From Corynebacterium sp. BD556 (GTDB lineage Bacteria; Actinomycetota; Actinomycetes; Mycobacteriales; Mycobacteriaceae): a stretch of DNA of 64,000 bases. The first letter of the stretch is position 1, and every line of letters begins with the position of its first letter. Shown one piece after another: positions 8,221 to 18,148 of this stretch. The notes below the pieces were generated by a model that was given only the letters and a program-made list of their open reading frames with translations, was not told the DNA's origin and ran no database searches. The DNA is taken from positions 2,170,001 to 2,234,000 of the forward strand of contig NZ_CP141643.1 in assembly GCF_038452275.1 (NCBI RefSeq), in the 5' to 3' direction. The position numbers and the translations under genes are program-made.

Positions 8221-9171
8221 ATGTTGCCCACCCTTGACAGCATCCTTGAGCGCGCCCACGTGGTTGCCCTGCCCATGGCCGTGACCTTCCGTGGGGTTGA
8301 CACCCGCGAGGCCCTGCTTATCGACGGTCCCGCTGGCTGGGGGGAGTTTTCGCCGTTTGTGGAGTACGGCCCTTCGGAGTCGGCTCATTGGCTTGCTGCC
8401 GGGATTGAGGCCGCGTTTGTGGGCCTGCCCGAGGCGCACGGTTGGGTGGAGGTCAACGGGACGGTGCCCGCGGTGCCCGCCTCGCGGGTGCCCGAGGTGC
8501 TCGAACGCTACCCGGGGGTGGGCACTTTCAAAATCAAGGTGGCGGAGAAGGGCCAGTCGCTTGACGACGACTTAGCCCGCGTCGCCGCGGTGCGCCGCGC
8601 GCGCCCGGACGCTACGTTGCGTGTTGACGCCAACCGGGGTTGGTCTGTCGGCGAAGCGGTGCAAGCCGCCGCCGCGCTGGGGGAGCTGGAGTACATTGAG
8701 CAGCCCTGCGCCACGGTGGCGGAGCTGGCCGAGGTGCGCAGGCGTATCGCCACGCCGATTGCGGCGGATGAGTCGATTCGGCGTGCCGCCGACCCGTACC
8801 GCGTGGTGGAGGCGTCCGCGGCGGATGTGGGTGTGGTCAAACCTGCCCCGTTGGGAGGGGTGCGCCGGCTTCTTGCGCTCGGTGCGGAGCTTGGTTTGGA
8901 CCTGACAGTTGCCAGCGCCTTGGATACCGCCGTGGGTATTGACGCGGGCTTAGTGGCGGCGAAGCTGGCTGGCTCGCGGGCGGCGGGGCTGGCGACACAG
9001 CGACTTTTCATTGAGGATGTGGCCGCGCCGCGCGAGATTGTTGATGGCCGTCTCGAGGTCACTCGTACCACCCCCGATCCCGCGCGTTTGGCGGATCTGG
9101 CGGCGCCAGCGCACCGGCGGGACTGGTGGTTCGAACGTGTGGCACAAAGCCTTCCCCACATTAGGGGGTGA
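8221..9171 (+). CDS. menC: o-succinylbenzoate synthase MenC
   Basis: Dehydrates SHCHC to o-succinylbenzoate for menaquinone synthesis. This enolase-superfamily protein has 316 residues. The expected catalytic residues are in place: the KxK pair (Lys104, Lys106), metal ligands Asp136 (RVDANR), Glu160 (EQP) and Asp183 (ADES), and Lys207 (VVKPAP). The ATG at 8221 follows a GGGGG tract. It lies nine bases after the feo operon and could be read together with it, which would tie one menaquinone step to iron-regulated transcription. Confidence 0.92.
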   Translation: MLPTLDSILERAHVVALPMAVTFRGVDTREALLIDGPAGWGEFSPFVEYGPSESAHWLAAGIEAAFVGLPEAHGWVEVNGTVPAVPASRVPEVLERYPGVGTFKIKVAEKGQSLDDDLARVAAVRRARPDATLRVDANRGWSVGEAVQAAAALGELEYIEQPCATVAELAEVRRRIATPIAADESIRRAADPYRVVEASAADVGVVKPAPLGGVRRLLALGAELGLDLTVASALDTAVGIDAGLVAAKLAGSRAAGLATQRLFIEDVAAPREIVDGRLEVTRTTPDPARLADLAAPAHRRDWWFERVAQSLPHIRG

Positions 9172-9256
9172 AGTGGCAGCAATGGTGATAACGCTTTTGA
9201 CCGGTTGTGTTTAGGTAAGGGGGAAGCCAGCTTATATACCTGGGAAGGAAGCTCAA

Positions 9257-10837
9257 ATGTCTACCCCCGTGACCCACGATTCTTCGAGGTTGTCTGAAGG
9301 CGACCTCGCCACCCCACCCGACCCACGCGAATGGCGCCGCCAGGTAGTCGGCCTGGTCACTGGCGTGCTGCTCGCAGCGTTCGTCTATATGATTTTTCCC
9401 TCCGGCGCGGCTGAAACGGTGGCCAATTCGCCGGGCGCGGACCCGGAGGTGACCTACGACGCCGGTGCTATGCGTGTGGTTGCGGCCGCGACCGTCTTGA
9501 TGGCGGCGTGGTGGATGACCGAAGCGATCCCGCTAGCGGCCACGGCCTTGATCCCGATTGCAGTCTTCCCGGTCATGGGTGTGGCGAAGTTCAGTGCAGT
9601 TTCCAGCCCTTATGCGTCTTCCACGATCTTTTTGTTCATGGGCGGCTTCCTCATGGCTTTGGGCCTGCAGCGTTGGAATTTGCACCGCCGCTTGGCGCTG
9701 ATCGTCGTCTCGCTTGTGGGCACCAGCCCGAAGCGCATCATTTTGGGTTTCATGATCGCCACTGGGTTCATGTCCATGTGGGTGTCTAATACTGCGACGG
9801 CTGTGGTCATGCTGCCGATCGGCGTGTCCGTGTTGAAGCTTACGGCCGATTCTGTCGGTGGCATGCAGCACCAAAAGAAATTCGCCTCCGCGCTGATGCT
9901 CGCCATCGCTTATTCCGCCTCCATCGGCTCGTTGGGCACTCTGATTGGTACTCCGCCGAACGCCTTGTTGGCCGGGTACATGAAAGAGGCGCACGATTAC
10001 ACCATCGGCTTCGGCCAATGGATGCTTGTGGGAATGCCACTGGCGATCGTTTTCACTTTCATTGCCTGGTTCGTGCTCATCACCGTGTTCAAACCCGAGG
10101 TGGATGAAATCCCTGGCGGGCGGGAACTGATTCGTGACGAGATCCGTCAACTTGGTCCCTGGACTTTCCCCCAGGTAACTGTCGGCCTGATCTTCCTGAT
10201 CGCCGCCGTGTCGTGGATTGTCATCCCGTTGGCGAGGACTCAATTCGGTTGGGATTTCCCCTACGAGGACGCGATCGTGGGCATCATTGCGGGCCTGCTC
10301 ATGTTCATCGTCCCCGCGACGAAGGAAGGTACTCGGATCCTGGATTGGAAGACAGCCAACGAGCTGCCCTGGGACGTGCTGCTGTTGTTCGGCGGTGGTT
10401 TGTCGTTGTCGGCGATGTTTACCCAGACCGGCTTGTCGCTGTGGATCGGTGAGGCAGCGAAGGGCTTGGCGGTGTTGCCGATGATCCTGTTGCTGCTTGC
10501 TGTCGCAGCGCTTGTGCTCGGCCTGACCGAGTTGACTTCCAATACGGCTACTGCCGCGACCTTCCTGCCGATCATGGGTGGTGTTGCTGTGGGCATCGGG
10601 CTTACCGACGCCAACCCGGCCAACGTCTTGCTCCTGTGTATCCCGGTCGCTCTAGCCGCGACCTGTGCTTTCATGTTGCCGGTGGCGACCCCGCCGAACG
10701 CTATCGCCTACTCCTCCGGTTATGTCACGATGGGAGAAATGATCAAAGGTGGCGTGTGGCTAAACGCTATCGCCCTAGTTCTGATCACCCTGGTGACGTA
10801 CTTCGTCGCTGTGGGTGTGTTTGGGTTGGTTCTCTAG
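9257..10837 (+). CDS. DASS-family dicarboxylate/anion transporter
   Basis: A sodium-coupled carrier of the DASS/SLC13 type, likely for C4-dicarboxylates such as succinate, fumarate or malate. The 526-residue membrane protein has two inverted halves, each with an SNT signature: WVSNTATAVVMLPIG in the first and ELTSNTATAATFLPI in the second. The family motifs GTPPNAL and ATPPNAIAYSSGYV are also present. AGGAAG stands eight bases before the ATG. It is monocistronic in appearance. Substrate specificity cannot be read from the sequence. Confidence 0.88.
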   Translation: MSTPVTHDSSRLSEGDLATPPDPREWRRQVVGLVTGVLLAAFVYMIFPSGAAETVANSPGADPEVTYDAGAMRVVAAATVLMAAWWMTEAIPLAATALIPIAVFPVMGVAKFSAVSSPYASSTIFLFMGGFLMALGLQRWNLHRRLALIVVSLVGTSPKRIILGFMIATGFMSMWVSNTATAVVMLPIGVSVLKLTADSVGGMQHQKKFASALMLAIAYSASIGSLGTLIGTPPNALLAGYMKEAHDYTIGFGQWMLVGMPLAIVFTFIAWFVLITVFKPEVDEIPGGRELIRDEIRQLGPWTFPQVTVGLIFLIAAVSWIVIPLARTQFGWDFPYEDAIVGIIAGLLMFIVPATKEGTRILDWKTANELPWDVLLLFGGGLSLSAMFTQTGLSLWIGEAAKGLAVLPMILLLLAVAALVLGLTELTSNTATAATFLPIMGGVAVGIGLTDANPANVLLLCIPVALAATCAFMLPVATPPNAIAYSSGYVTMGEMIKGGVWLNAIALVLITLVTYFVAVGVFGLVL

Positions 10838-10880
10838 CTTAAGGGGCAATGAAAGGCGCTTTACGCGCTACTCTGTCCCT

Positions 10881-11468
10881 ATGAACCGCAAAGACGACGA
10901 AACTCGCCTGTTCCGGTGGGGGCCGTGGGCATCGCACCAGCCCCCGCAGCCGGAGCGTCCACAACAGTACTTTCCGGATCCTGCCCAGCAGCAAACTGCG
11001 CAAACCAGTTACTATCAGGCACCTGCCTTTGAAGCTGCCTATTCGGAACCGACCTACACTGCGCCGACGTACACGGCGTCTACCTTCGCAGATGGGGTCT
11101 ACGCAGACGGGGCCTTTGCGCGGCGCAGGTTTGGTTCCCCTTCCGCGGGTGGTGCCCTCGGGGCGGTTGCAGTGCTTGCCACCCTTGCTGCGGTGGTGTT
11201 TATGTTCCTCTGGCGTGGGGCTGCCGAAAAGGAGGACCAGCCACCGGAGACAGTGACTGTGACACAAACGCACACGGCCACCGCCACGCTGACCACCACG
11301 CAGCGTCCCAGCATCTTCCCTGAGGGTGAGGGAGCAAATGAGCCCGTCCTTCCCACTGAGTTGCCGACGGCAATCCCCTCCGATTTGCCTGCGGATATTC
11401 AAGGCGAGCTCGACCGTTATATCGAGAGTTTGCTCAACGAAGTTGACCGCGCTACCCAGGGAAGGTAG
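10881..11468 (+). CDS. single-pass membrane protein with Pro/Thr-rich regions, upstream of menD
   Basis: Function not recognised. The 195-residue protein has a cytoplasmic Pro/Gln/Tyr/Thr-rich N-terminus (repeated [16 protein letters not shown] units), one membrane helix (about residues 90-112) and an extracytoplasmic Thr-rich stretch ([17 protein letters not shown]). The short C-terminal segment is predicted to be helical. ATG 10881 is chosen because a TACTCT hexamer ends six bases upstream, consistent with a leaderless start. It ends two bases before menD, so the two are probably co-transcribed. Confidence 0.7.
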   Translation: MNRKDDETRLFRWGPWASHQPPQPERPQQYFPDPAQQQTAQTSYYQAPAFEAAYSEPTYTAPTYTASTFADGVYADGAFARRRFGSPSAGGALGAVAVLATLAAVVFMFLWRGAAEKEDQPPETVTVTQTHTATATLTTTQRPSIFPEGEGANEPVLPTELPTAIPSDLPADIQGELDRYIESLLNEVDRATQGR

Positions 11469-11470
11469 GG

Positions 11471-13105
11471 ATGCTACGCCCCATGAGCAGCATGGACGTC
11501 GCCACGCACGTCGTTGAGATGCTGGCGAACCACCTCACCGATGTGGTCTTGTGCCCCGGTTCGCGCAACTCGCCTTTGGCCTATGCTCTGCTTGCGCGCC
11601 GGGATCTGACAGTGCATGTACGAATTGATGAGCGCTCCGCCGCCTTTACGGCACTGGGGATGGCGCGGCTCCAGCGTCGCCACGTGGGCGTGGTGATGAC
11701 TTCAGGAACTGCGGTGGCCAACACCTTCCCGGCAGTGATTGAGGCGTCCATGTCCCACGTGCCGCTCGTCATCGTCAGCGCAGACCGCCCGGAACGCCTG
11801 CTCGGCACCGGAGCGAGCCAAACCATTTGGCAACGAGGGATTTTTGGTCGCTACGCCAACACCCAGCACGTGGCTTCGGTAGATGACGTGACAGAGCTCG
11901 ATTTCAGCGCCGACCAAATACACATCAATGTTGCCTTCGACACCCCTCTTGTGCCAGAGGCCTTGCCGGAGGCCGCGGGAAACCCGCGCCGGGTCGGGGT
12001 GGGGCCGGGGCGTTTGGGCACGGTTGCGCCCAGGATCGACCACGGGGTGGTGGATATCGACCTAGACCGCGACACGTTGGTCATCGCCGGTGACGAGGCC
12101 TGGGAGGTGCCCGGGCTCGAACACGTGCCCACCATTGCAGAGCCGACTGCGCCGACGCCTTTTCATCAGGTCCATCCCCTGGCGGCGCGGTTTTTCGCGC
12201 AGCCCGAGGTGTCGATTAGCCATGACGGCGGTGACTTCGCCGCGTCGACGAAGCCGCAGCAGGTCGTGGTGGTGGGCCATCCGACTTTGCACCGTGACGT
12301 GTTGGCCTTGCTTGCCGATCCCGACATTGAGGTCATTGGGCTTAGCCGCACCGAGACTTTCACGGGCCGGCCCACGCGCCGCGGCAGCCGCGTCAACGTG
12401 ACGGGTCAGCCGAGCAGTACCTGGCTGAAAATTTGCGAGGCTGCTGGTGATGTCGGTGCGCAGACTGTGCGCGAAGCGTTGGCTGATCAACAGTACGGTT
12501 TCACCGGTTTGCATGCTGCGGCTGCGGTGGCCGACACTCTCGCGGTGGGAGACACGTTGGTGCTGGGCTCATCGAACCCGGTGCGCGACGCCAGCTTCGT
12601 CGGCCTGCCCTTCGACGGTGTGTCCACCTATAGTGCGCGTGGTGCCGCCGGAATTGACGGCACGGTTTCTCAGGCGGTTGGTGTGGCGTTGGCGGTGCAG
12701 GCGCTGCACCCGGATGACATCCGTGCGCCGCGCACCGTGGCTTTGATAGGCGACGTAACCTTCCTGCATGACGTGAACGGCCTCATCATCGGCCCCGATG
12801 AGCCACGCCCGGGCAACTTGACTATCGTGGTGGCCAACGACGACGGCGGCGGAATCTTTGAGGCGCTCGAAGTTGGTGCGGAGGGGGTCCGGCGCGACTT
12901 TGAACGGGCGTTTGGGACGCCGCATGGGGTGGGTGTTGACAAGCTGGCGGAAGCTTATGGTGCGGCCTATCGCCGCGCCGATAGCCTTGCAGATCTCATC
13001 GCGGCACTTGTCGAGGACACCGAAACGCCTGAGCCCCTCACCATCATCGAGGCCCGCACCACTCGCGGCACCCGCCGCGACCTGGCGGCCCGGTTGCGGA
13101 AATAA
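11471..13105 (+). CDS. menD: SEPHCHC synthase MenD
   Basis: A thiamine-diphosphate enzyme that joins 2-oxoglutarate-derived succinic semialdehyde to isochorismate, the committed step of menaquinone synthesis. It has 544 residues. The N-terminus has [17 protein letters not shown] with the isochorismate-site Ser/Arg and, after it, a ThDP-activating glutamate (DERSAAF). The ThDP/Mg motif is [12 protein letters not shown] near residue 430. ATG 11471 is chosen over ATG 11483 because GGAAGG lies five bases before it. It is followed by a small membrane protein and mgtA. Confidence 0.93.
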   Translation: MLRPMSSMDVATHVVEMLANHLTDVVLCPGSRNSPLAYALLARRDLTVHVRIDERSAAFTALGMARLQRRHVGVVMTSGTAVANTFPAVIEASMSHVPLVIVSADRPERLLGTGASQTIWQRGIFGRYANTQHVASVDDVTELDFSADQIHINVAFDTPLVPEALPEAAGNPRRVGVGPGRLGTVAPRIDHGVVDIDLDRDTLVIAGDEAWEVPGLEHVPTIAEPTAPTPFHQVHPLAARFFAQPEVSISHDGGDFAASTKPQQVVVVGHPTLHRDVLALLADPDIEVIGLSRTETFTGRPTRRGSRVNVTGQPSSTWLKICEAAGDVGAQTVREALADQQYGFTGLHAAAAVADTLAVGDTLVLGSSNPVRDASFVGLPFDGVSTYSARGAAGIDGTVSQAVGVALAVQALHPDDIRAPRTVALIGDVTFLHDVNGLIIGPDEPRPGNLTIVVANDDGGGIFEALEVGAEGVRRDFERAFGTPHGVGVDKLAEAYGAAYRRADSLADLIAALVEDTETPEPLTIIEARTTRGTRRDLAARLRK

Positions 13106-13114
13106 CCCAAAGCC

Positions 13115-13543
13115 ATGTTCTGGAAACGTCGCATCCTGCAGCTCATCATGCTGCTTTATGCCTGCGCCATGCTCGGCGCGGTTTCGATGGTGGTCGGCCC
13201 CGCACTTAACGACGCGCGCATCATGTCTGATCCGGGCCGTGGCTTGGCGACGGTCACCGACGTCAGCCGCACCCGCACCTCAGTGGAATACCAGGATGAG
13301 GAAGGGCTGTACCACTCGCCACGCTACGGGCTGCTCTACCCGACGGGCCTGGGGGAGGGGCAGCGCGTCTGGGTAACTTATGCACAAACCGATCGTGACC
13401 TCGTGAAAGTGGAGGGCCGCGGCTGGACGCTGGCTATTGTTCCCGCGCTGTCCGTGGCGGCGACAGCCACGCTCATTGCCGCGGTAGCGTGGCTGGCGGT
13501 GAGCCGCGAGACGCTGACTCGCCGACGCGCTAGGCTACCTTAA
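13115..13543 (+). CDS. DUF3592-like two-span membrane protein
   Basis: A 142-residue protein with a hydrophobic helix at each end (about residues 8-28 and 105-128). The extracytoplasmic middle contains a small beta-rich domain (ATVTDVSRTRTSVEYQDEEGLYHSP and a later GEGQRVWVTYA), as in DUF3592 proteins. Function unknown. It starts nine bases after menD and is likely in the same operon. A comparable small membrane gene next to menD is common in this bacterial group. Confidence 0.7.
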   Translation: MFWKRRILQLIMLLYACAMLGAVSMVVGPALNDARIMSDPGRGLATVTDVSRTRTSVEYQDEEGLYHSPRYGLLYPTGLGEGQRVWVTYAQTDRDLVKVEGRGWTLAIVPALSVAATATLIAAVAWLAVSRETLTRRRARLP

Positions 13544-13611
13544 GGAGGAGTTCACGCGGATTTTGTCTTCTGTGCACGGGTTTTTTAAATAGGTGTGAAA
13601 GGTTGCAAAGC

Positions 13612-14838
13612 ATGCGGGTCGCAATCGTCGCTGAATCTTTCCTTCCCAACGTCAACGGCGTGACCAACTCGGTCCTGCGGGTTCTTGAACACCTGCACGC
13701 CACCGGTCACGAGGCCATCGTCGTTGCGCCTGGGGCGCGAGATTTCCAGGAGGAAATCCCGGCCTACCTCGGCTTCGAGATCGTGCGGGTGCCCACCGTC
13801 ATGGTCCCACTCGTGGACTCCTTGCCCATCGGAGTTCCCACCACCGCCGTCATCAACGCGCTGAGCGATTTCAAACCGGATGTTGTGCACCTAGCCAGCC
13901 CCTTCGTCCTCGGCGGCGCGGGGGCTTTCGCAGCCATGCAGATGGGCATCCCGGCTGTCGCGCTCTACCAAACCGACGTGGCCGGTTTTGCCACCCAGTA
14001 CCAACTTTCGCTGCTGTCGAGCATCGCGTGGGAATGGACTCGCAATATCCACAACCGCTGCGAGCTGACCCTCGCACCGTCGAGCGAAGCGATCCGCGAA
14101 CTGGAAAAGCACCACATCAAAAACGTCCACCACTGGGGCCGCGGGGTGGACAGCGAACTTTTCCACCCCGAGAAGCGCTCCGAAACGCTGCGCCGCCAGT
14201 GGGACCCCACAGGCTCGAAAAAGATCGTCGGCTTCGTCGGACGCCTCGCCGCGGAAAAGGGAATCCACCGCCTCTCGGCGCTGGTGGCGGACCCGAAAAT
14301 TCAGCTAGTCATCGTCGGCGACGGCCCGGAGCGCGTCGAGCTCGAAAAAGCGCTCCCCAACGCCGTTTTTGCCGGTGCGCTCAGCGGGATTCAACTGGCC
14401 CGCGCCTACGCCAGCCTGGACCTATTTGTCCACACCGGCGAGTTCGAAACTTTCTGCCAAACCATCCAAGAAGCACAAGCCAGCGGCGTGCCCACCATCG
14501 GGCCACGCGCCGGCGGGCCGATTGACCTGATCGAGGACAACTACAACGGTCTGCTGCTGGACGTCAACACCTTCACCAAGGACTTGCCCGATGCGGTCGC
14601 AGCCCTGCTCGATGAAGCACGCCACAATGAGCTGCGCCTCAACGCACGGGCCTCGGTGGCTGACAAAACCTGGTTCGCCCTGTGCGAGCAGCTCCTCGGC
14701 TACTACGATGAGGCGATCAGCGGCTACAACCGTGGCTGCATCCACGTCTTTGGCCGCCAGTTCGGTGTGCCCGCCTGGGCGATGAGGACCGCCGACAAAG
14801 CCCGCAAGGTCCTGCCGACCTCACGGCGCAGCGCGTAG
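13612..14838 (+). CDS. mgtA: GDP-mannose-dependent mannosyltransferase, MgtA type
   Basis: A GT4-family (GT-B fold) transferase of 408 residues. In Corynebacterium MgtA adds mannose to a glucuronosyl-diacylglycerol or related anchor, starting a lipomannan-like glycolipid. Visible features are the N-terminal [17 protein letters not shown], a donor-site segment [12 protein letters not shown], and the retaining-GT EX7E motif (ETFCQTIQE). ATG 13612 is preferred to TTG 13603 because GAAAGG lies nine bases upstream. The symbol also rests on the menD-mgtA-menG order. PimB-like enzymes are the main alternative. Confidence 0.82.
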   Translation: MRVAIVAESFLPNVNGVTNSVLRVLEHLHATGHEAIVVAPGARDFQEEIPAYLGFEIVRVPTVMVPLVDSLPIGVPTTAVINALSDFKPDVVHLASPFVLGGAGAFAAMQMGIPAVALYQTDVAGFATQYQLSLLSSIAWEWTRNIHNRCELTLAPSSEAIRELEKHHIKNVHHWGRGVDSELFHPEKRSETLRRQWDPTGSKKIVGFVGRLAAEKGIHRLSALVADPKIQLVIVGDGPERVELEKALPNAVFAGALSGIQLARAYASLDLFVHTGEFETFCQTIQEAQASGVPTIGPRAGGPIDLIEDNYNGLLLDVNTFTKDLPDAVAALLDEARHNELRLNARASVADKTWFALCEQLLGYYDEAISGYNRGCIHVFGRQFGVPAWAMRTADKARKVLPTSRRSA

Positions 14839-14861
14839 CGCGAACTGTAAGCTACACCCTT

Positions 14862-15548
14862 ATGGCCAAGGCAGACCTAGAGAAAAACCCTTTCGACGTC
14901 GCGGGAATGTTCGACGCTGTGGGGAGCAAGTACGACACCACCAACACCATCCTGTCCTTCGGCTTAGACAAGCACTGGCGCCGACGCACCCGCGCGCGCC
15001 TCGCCTTGAAACCGGGGGAGAGGGTACTTGACCTCGCCGCCGGCACGGCCGTATCCACAGTCGAGCTCGGCAAATCGGGTGCGTGGGTCGTTGCCTGCGA
15101 TTTCTCCCAGGGCATGCTCGCTGCCGGCAAGGACCGCGCCGTGCCGAAGGTTGTCGGCGACGCGATGCACCTGCCCTTCGCCGACGAAACTTTCGACGCG
15201 GTGACGATTTCCTACGGGCTGCGCAACGTCCACGATTTCGAGGCCGGGCTGCGCGAGATGGCGCGCGTGACCAAGCCGGGCGGGCGTCTTGCAGTCAACG
15301 AGTTTTCCACCCCGGTCGTTCCCGTGTTCAGCACCGTCTACAAGGAATACCTGCCGCGCGTGGTGCCCGCCGTGGCCAGAGTGTTTTCCTCCAACCCGGA
15401 GGCCTACGAATACCTTGCGGATTCCATCCGCGCCTGGCCCGGCCAGGAGGAGCTCGCCCAAGCCATTAACCGCAGCGGCTGGACGGACGCCGGCTGGCAG
15501 AACCTGACCGCCGGGATCGTCGCGCTACACAGCGCCGTCAAGGCTTAA
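14862..15548 (+). CDS. menG: demethylmenaquinone methyltransferase MenG/UbiE
   Basis: Transfers a methyl group from SAM to demethylmenaquinone, the last core step of menaquinone synthesis. It has 228 residues. The class I methyltransferase motif I is [16 protein letters not shown], motif II region is [24 protein letters not shown], and a post-motif reads [26 protein letters not shown] hexamer (14848-14853) ends eight bases before the ATG without a ribosome-binding site, suggesting a leaderless mRNA. It converges with menJ, only two bases apart. Confidence 0.92.
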   Translation: MAKADLEKNPFDVAGMFDAVGSKYDTTNTILSFGLDKHWRRRTRARLALKPGERVLDLAAGTAVSTVELGKSGAWVVACDFSQGMLAAGKDRAVPKVVGDAMHLPFADETFDAVTISYGLRNVHDFEAGLREMARVTKPGGRLAVNEFSTPVVPVFSTVYKEYLPRVVPAVARVFSSNPEAYEYLADSIRAWPGQEELAQAINRSGWTDAGWQNLTAGIVALHSAVKA

Positions 15549-15550
15549 AA

Positions 15551-16777
15551 TCAGGCCGCGTCCCACAACGCGCCGCGTTTCGGTGTTAGCTCGCCCGCGG
15601 TGCGCCACACCCACGAAATGACATCGCGGTCAGCGTCGGTGGTGAGGTTGCCCATCAGGCGCGCCGCCGCCGGCATGATTCGCTTGCCCACCGGCCCCCG
15701 TAACGCCACCGGCCCCGCCAACGGCAGAAACTGTGGGTACGTAAGGACCCGAGCCGCAGTGCGGGCCAGCAAAAACGCCTGCCCGTACGCGGTGCGCAAC
15801 GCGTCCGGCCACGCAAGAGTCAAATCCTTGCCCTCCCCGATCAAAGCCGCCGCCATCACCGCAGTTTCCATGCCGTAGTCGATGCCTTCCCCGTTGAGCG
15901 GGTTGACGCACGCCGCGGCGTCGCCGATCAACGCCCAATTCGGCCCTGCAACATTGGATACCGCCCCGCCCATCGGCAACATCGCACTGGTCACCGACTG
16001 CGGGGCACCCAGCTCCCACCCGGGACGCTGCTGCTCGGCGTAAAAATGCAGCAGCTTTTTGGTGTTGATCTTCGCTGGCCGCTTCGATGTGGACAAAGCG
16101 CCGCAGCCAAGGTTGACCTGTCCTGATTCCTGACCGAGTGGGAAGATCCAGCCGTAGCCGGGTTGGGTGGTGCCGGTGTCGTCGACAAGCTCAACGTGTG
16201 AGTGCATCCACGGCTCTCCGGCGTGCCGGCTCGTGCAGTAGGAGCGCGCGGCGATGCCATACACCTCGTCGCGGTGCCAGATGCGCCCTAGCATCTTGCC
16301 CACCGGGGAGCGCACCCCGTCGGCCACGATGACCCACCTGGGGGCGATCCGCTCGCGCGGAGTGTCAATCGCAGTGATGCCCTCGGCAGATACCTCCACC
16401 GCCGTTGCCGGACAGTCCTGCCACACGGTTGCGCCAGCGCGCTCAGCCTCAGAAACCAAGGCGGCATCGAAATCTTTGCGGGCCACGGCGGAGCCTTCGC
16501 TGCCGTAGAAACCTCCCGGCCAGGGGGCAGTGACATCACCACCGAAGCCGTGCAGCTTCAGCCCGTTGTTGCGGTAAGCAGGAAGAACATGCTCAAGGCG
16601 CACATCGCGCAACGTCTTGACGGCGCGCGGGGTCAAGCCATCGCCGCAGGTTTTGTCGCGCTGGGGCGGCTGGGCGTCGATAAGCAACGTGCGCAAGCCC
16701 GCCTTCTGCGTGGACACAGCCGCAACCGACCCCGAAGGGCCAGCTCCCACAACAACCACATCCCAACTGCTGTTCAT
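15551..16777 (-). CDS. menJ: menaquinone beta-isoprene reductase, MenJ type (FAD geranylgeranyl reductase family)
   Basis: A flavoprotein of 408 residues from the geranylgeranyl reductase family. In mycobacteria MenJ saturates one isoprene unit of menaquinone, giving MK-9(II-H2) type quinones. The FAD Rossmann motif VVVVGAGPSGSVAA is at the N-terminus and the second FAD motif IGDAAACVNPLNGEGIDYGME near residue 290. ATG 16777 is preferred because a GACAAT hexamer ends eight bases upstream (leaderless pattern); the frame is open to 16825. The order menG, menJ (opposite), polyprenyl synthase matches mycobacterial loci. Confidence 0.85.
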   Translation of the reverse strand: MNSSWDVVVVGAGPSGSVAAVSTQKAGLRTLLIDAQPPQRDKTCGDGLTPRAVKTLRDVRLEHVLPAYRNNGLKLHGFGGDVTAPWPGGFYGSEGSAVARKDFDAALVSEAERAGATVWQDCPATAVEVSAEGITAIDTPRERIAPRWVIVADGVRSPVGKMLGRIWHRDEVYGIAARSYCTSRHAGEPWMHSHVELVDDTGTTQPGYGWIFPLGQESGQVNLGCGALSTSKRPAKINTKKLLHFYAEQQRPGWELGAPQSVTSAMLPMGGAVSNVAGPNWALIGDAAACVNPLNGEGIDYGMETAVMAAALIGEGKDLTLAWPDALRTAYGQAFLLARTAARVLTYPQFLPLAGPVALRGPVGKRIMPAAARLMGNLTTDADRDVISWVWRTAGELTPKRGALWDAA

Positions 16778-16930
16778 GGACTCACATTGTCGCACAGCCC
16801 TGATAGACTTCGGTGACCCGCTCATGCAAGGCGACGTATCGGTGGGCTACGGTTAAGTGCGACATTCAACTGCCCGACAACAAGGACAAAAACCGCCGGG
16901 CGAGGTAATCGACCTGCAAGGACGTCATTG

Positions 16931-17947
16931 ATGACTAACGGCCCTACACCGCCAAAGCCACGTGATTTCACCATGGACTTCGGCGACGCCGACCTCACCG
17001 CCCGTATGCGCCGGGGAATGGAGGCAGTCGAAAAGCTGCTCGGAGAAAGACTCGGAACGGGCGAAGAATTCATCACGGACAAAGTCACACACCTCGTCCA
17101 AGCCGGCGGCAAACGCTTCCGCCCATTAGTGGCGCTACTGTGCAGCGAATTCGGGCCACAGCCGCACACAGAAAACGTCATCAAAGCAGCCGCGATCACT
17201 GAAATGGTGCACCTGGCCACCTTGTACCACGACGATGTGATGGACGAAGCCGCCAAACGCCGCGGCGTCGACTCAGCCAACCACAGATGGAGCAACACCG
17301 TCGCCATCCTTGCCGGCGATATCTTGTTCTCCCACGCCTCCAAAACGATGAGCGAGATCGACACCGAAACCGTCAACTACTTTGCTGACACCTTCCGCCT
17401 CCTCGTTACCGGGCAAATGCGCGAAACCGTCGGCGCCCGCGGCGGTGACCCAGTGGAGCATTACCTGAAAGTCATCGAAGAAAAAACCGGTGTCCTCATC
17501 GCCGCCGCAGCACACCTGGGCGCCCGCCATGCGGGCGCCAGCAAAGAGATCGTGGAGCACTGCGAGGGCGTCGGTGCGGCGATCGGCATGGTCTTTCAAA
17601 TAGTCGACGACATCATCGACATCTTCTCCAGCTCCTCTGAGTCCGGCAAAGTCCCCGGCACCGACCTGCGAGAAGGCGTTTTTACTTTGCCTGTGCTCTA
17701 CGCCATGCGGGAAGATTCACCAGCCGGAACTGAGCTGCGTGAACTGCTCACCGGCCCATTGACCAAAGACGAAGACGTCGAGCACGCCCTCGCCTTGATC
17801 AGCGAGACCGCGGGGAGACAGCGCGCACTTGAGGAGGTCCACCGCTACCTCGACATCGCCGAACAGCACCTCGACTCACTGCCCGACAGCCCCGCGAACC
17901 GTGCCCTGCGCCAAGTCTCCACCTACACCGTCCAGCGCGTGGGATAA
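16931..17947 (+). CDS. long-chain trans-polyprenyl diphosphate synthase
   Basis: Builds the isoprenoid tail, most likely for menaquinone. The 338-residue protein has the first aspartate motif DDVMD (101-105) and the second DDIID (226-230), plus GGKRFRP near residue 60. The residue five places before DDVMD is alanine, a small side chain that usually permits long products. ATG 16931 is chosen over TTG 16928 because AGGAC lies eight bases upstream. It corresponds to the gene called grcC1 or ispB in related genomes; product length cannot be fixed here. Confidence 0.88.
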   Translation: MTNGPTPPKPRDFTMDFGDADLTARMRRGMEAVEKLLGERLGTGEEFITDKVTHLVQAGGKRFRPLVALLCSEFGPQPHTENVIKAAAITEMVHLATLYHDDVMDEAAKRRGVDSANHRWSNTVAILAGDILFSHASKTMSEIDTETVNYFADTFRLLVTGQMRETVGARGGDPVEHYLKVIEEKTGVLIAAAAHLGARHAGASKEIVEHCEGVGAAIGMVFQIVDDIIDIFSSSSESGKVPGTDLREGVFTLPVLYAMREDSPAGTELRELLTGPLTKDEDVEHALALISETAGRQRALEEVHRYLDIAEQHLDSLPDSPANRALRQVSTYTVQRVG

Positions 17948-17970
17948 TTTAGGGCGTTTGAACTGGTGAT

Positions 17971-18001
17971 TTGCTCACAATCTACGACCGTGTTGTAAGG
18001 T
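17971..18001 (+). promoter_or_regulatory. candidate promoter for tRNA-Tyr
   Basis: TTGCTC (17971-17976) and TAAGGT (17996-18001) are separated by 19 bases and precede the tRNA by 22 bases. The spacing is longer than ideal, so this is tentative. Confidence 0.4.
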
Positions 18002-18023
18002 AGTCACCGCACCAATCGTGCAT

Positions 18024-18106
18024 GCCAGGTTGTCCGAGCGGCCAAAGGAAGCGGACTGTAAATCCGCCGGCGTATGCCTTCAGAAGTTCGAATCTTCTAC
18101 CTGGCA
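18024..18106 (+). tRNA. tRNA-Tyr (anticodon GTA)
   Basis: The 83-base molecule has an acceptor stem GCCAGGT/ACCTGGC with discriminator A. The anticodon loop is CTGTAAA with GTA, and the long variable arm expected for bacterial tRNA-Tyr is present before the T-arm (TTCGAAT). No CCA is encoded. It is followed two bases later by a strong hairpin. Confidence 0.95.
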
Positions 18107-18107
18107 C

Positions 18108-18148
18108 AGCAAGTAACCCGCCACCTTCAAGGTGGCGGGTTACTTGCT
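18108..18148 (+). terminator. long hairpin after tRNA-Tyr
   Basis: A perfect 20-base inverted repeat (18108-18127 against 18129-18148; arms AGCAAGTAACCCGCCACCTT and its complement) separated by one base. Four central bases would open to form the loop. It is followed by GTTTGG, with no true T-run. It probably ends the tRNA-Tyr transcript and may guide 3' processing. Confidence 0.8.

Noticed and set aside
9211..9229. TTAGGTAAGG-like sequence before the dicarboxylate carrier as a second DtxR box
   Set aside because: Only the left half-site matches; the right half-site is absent.
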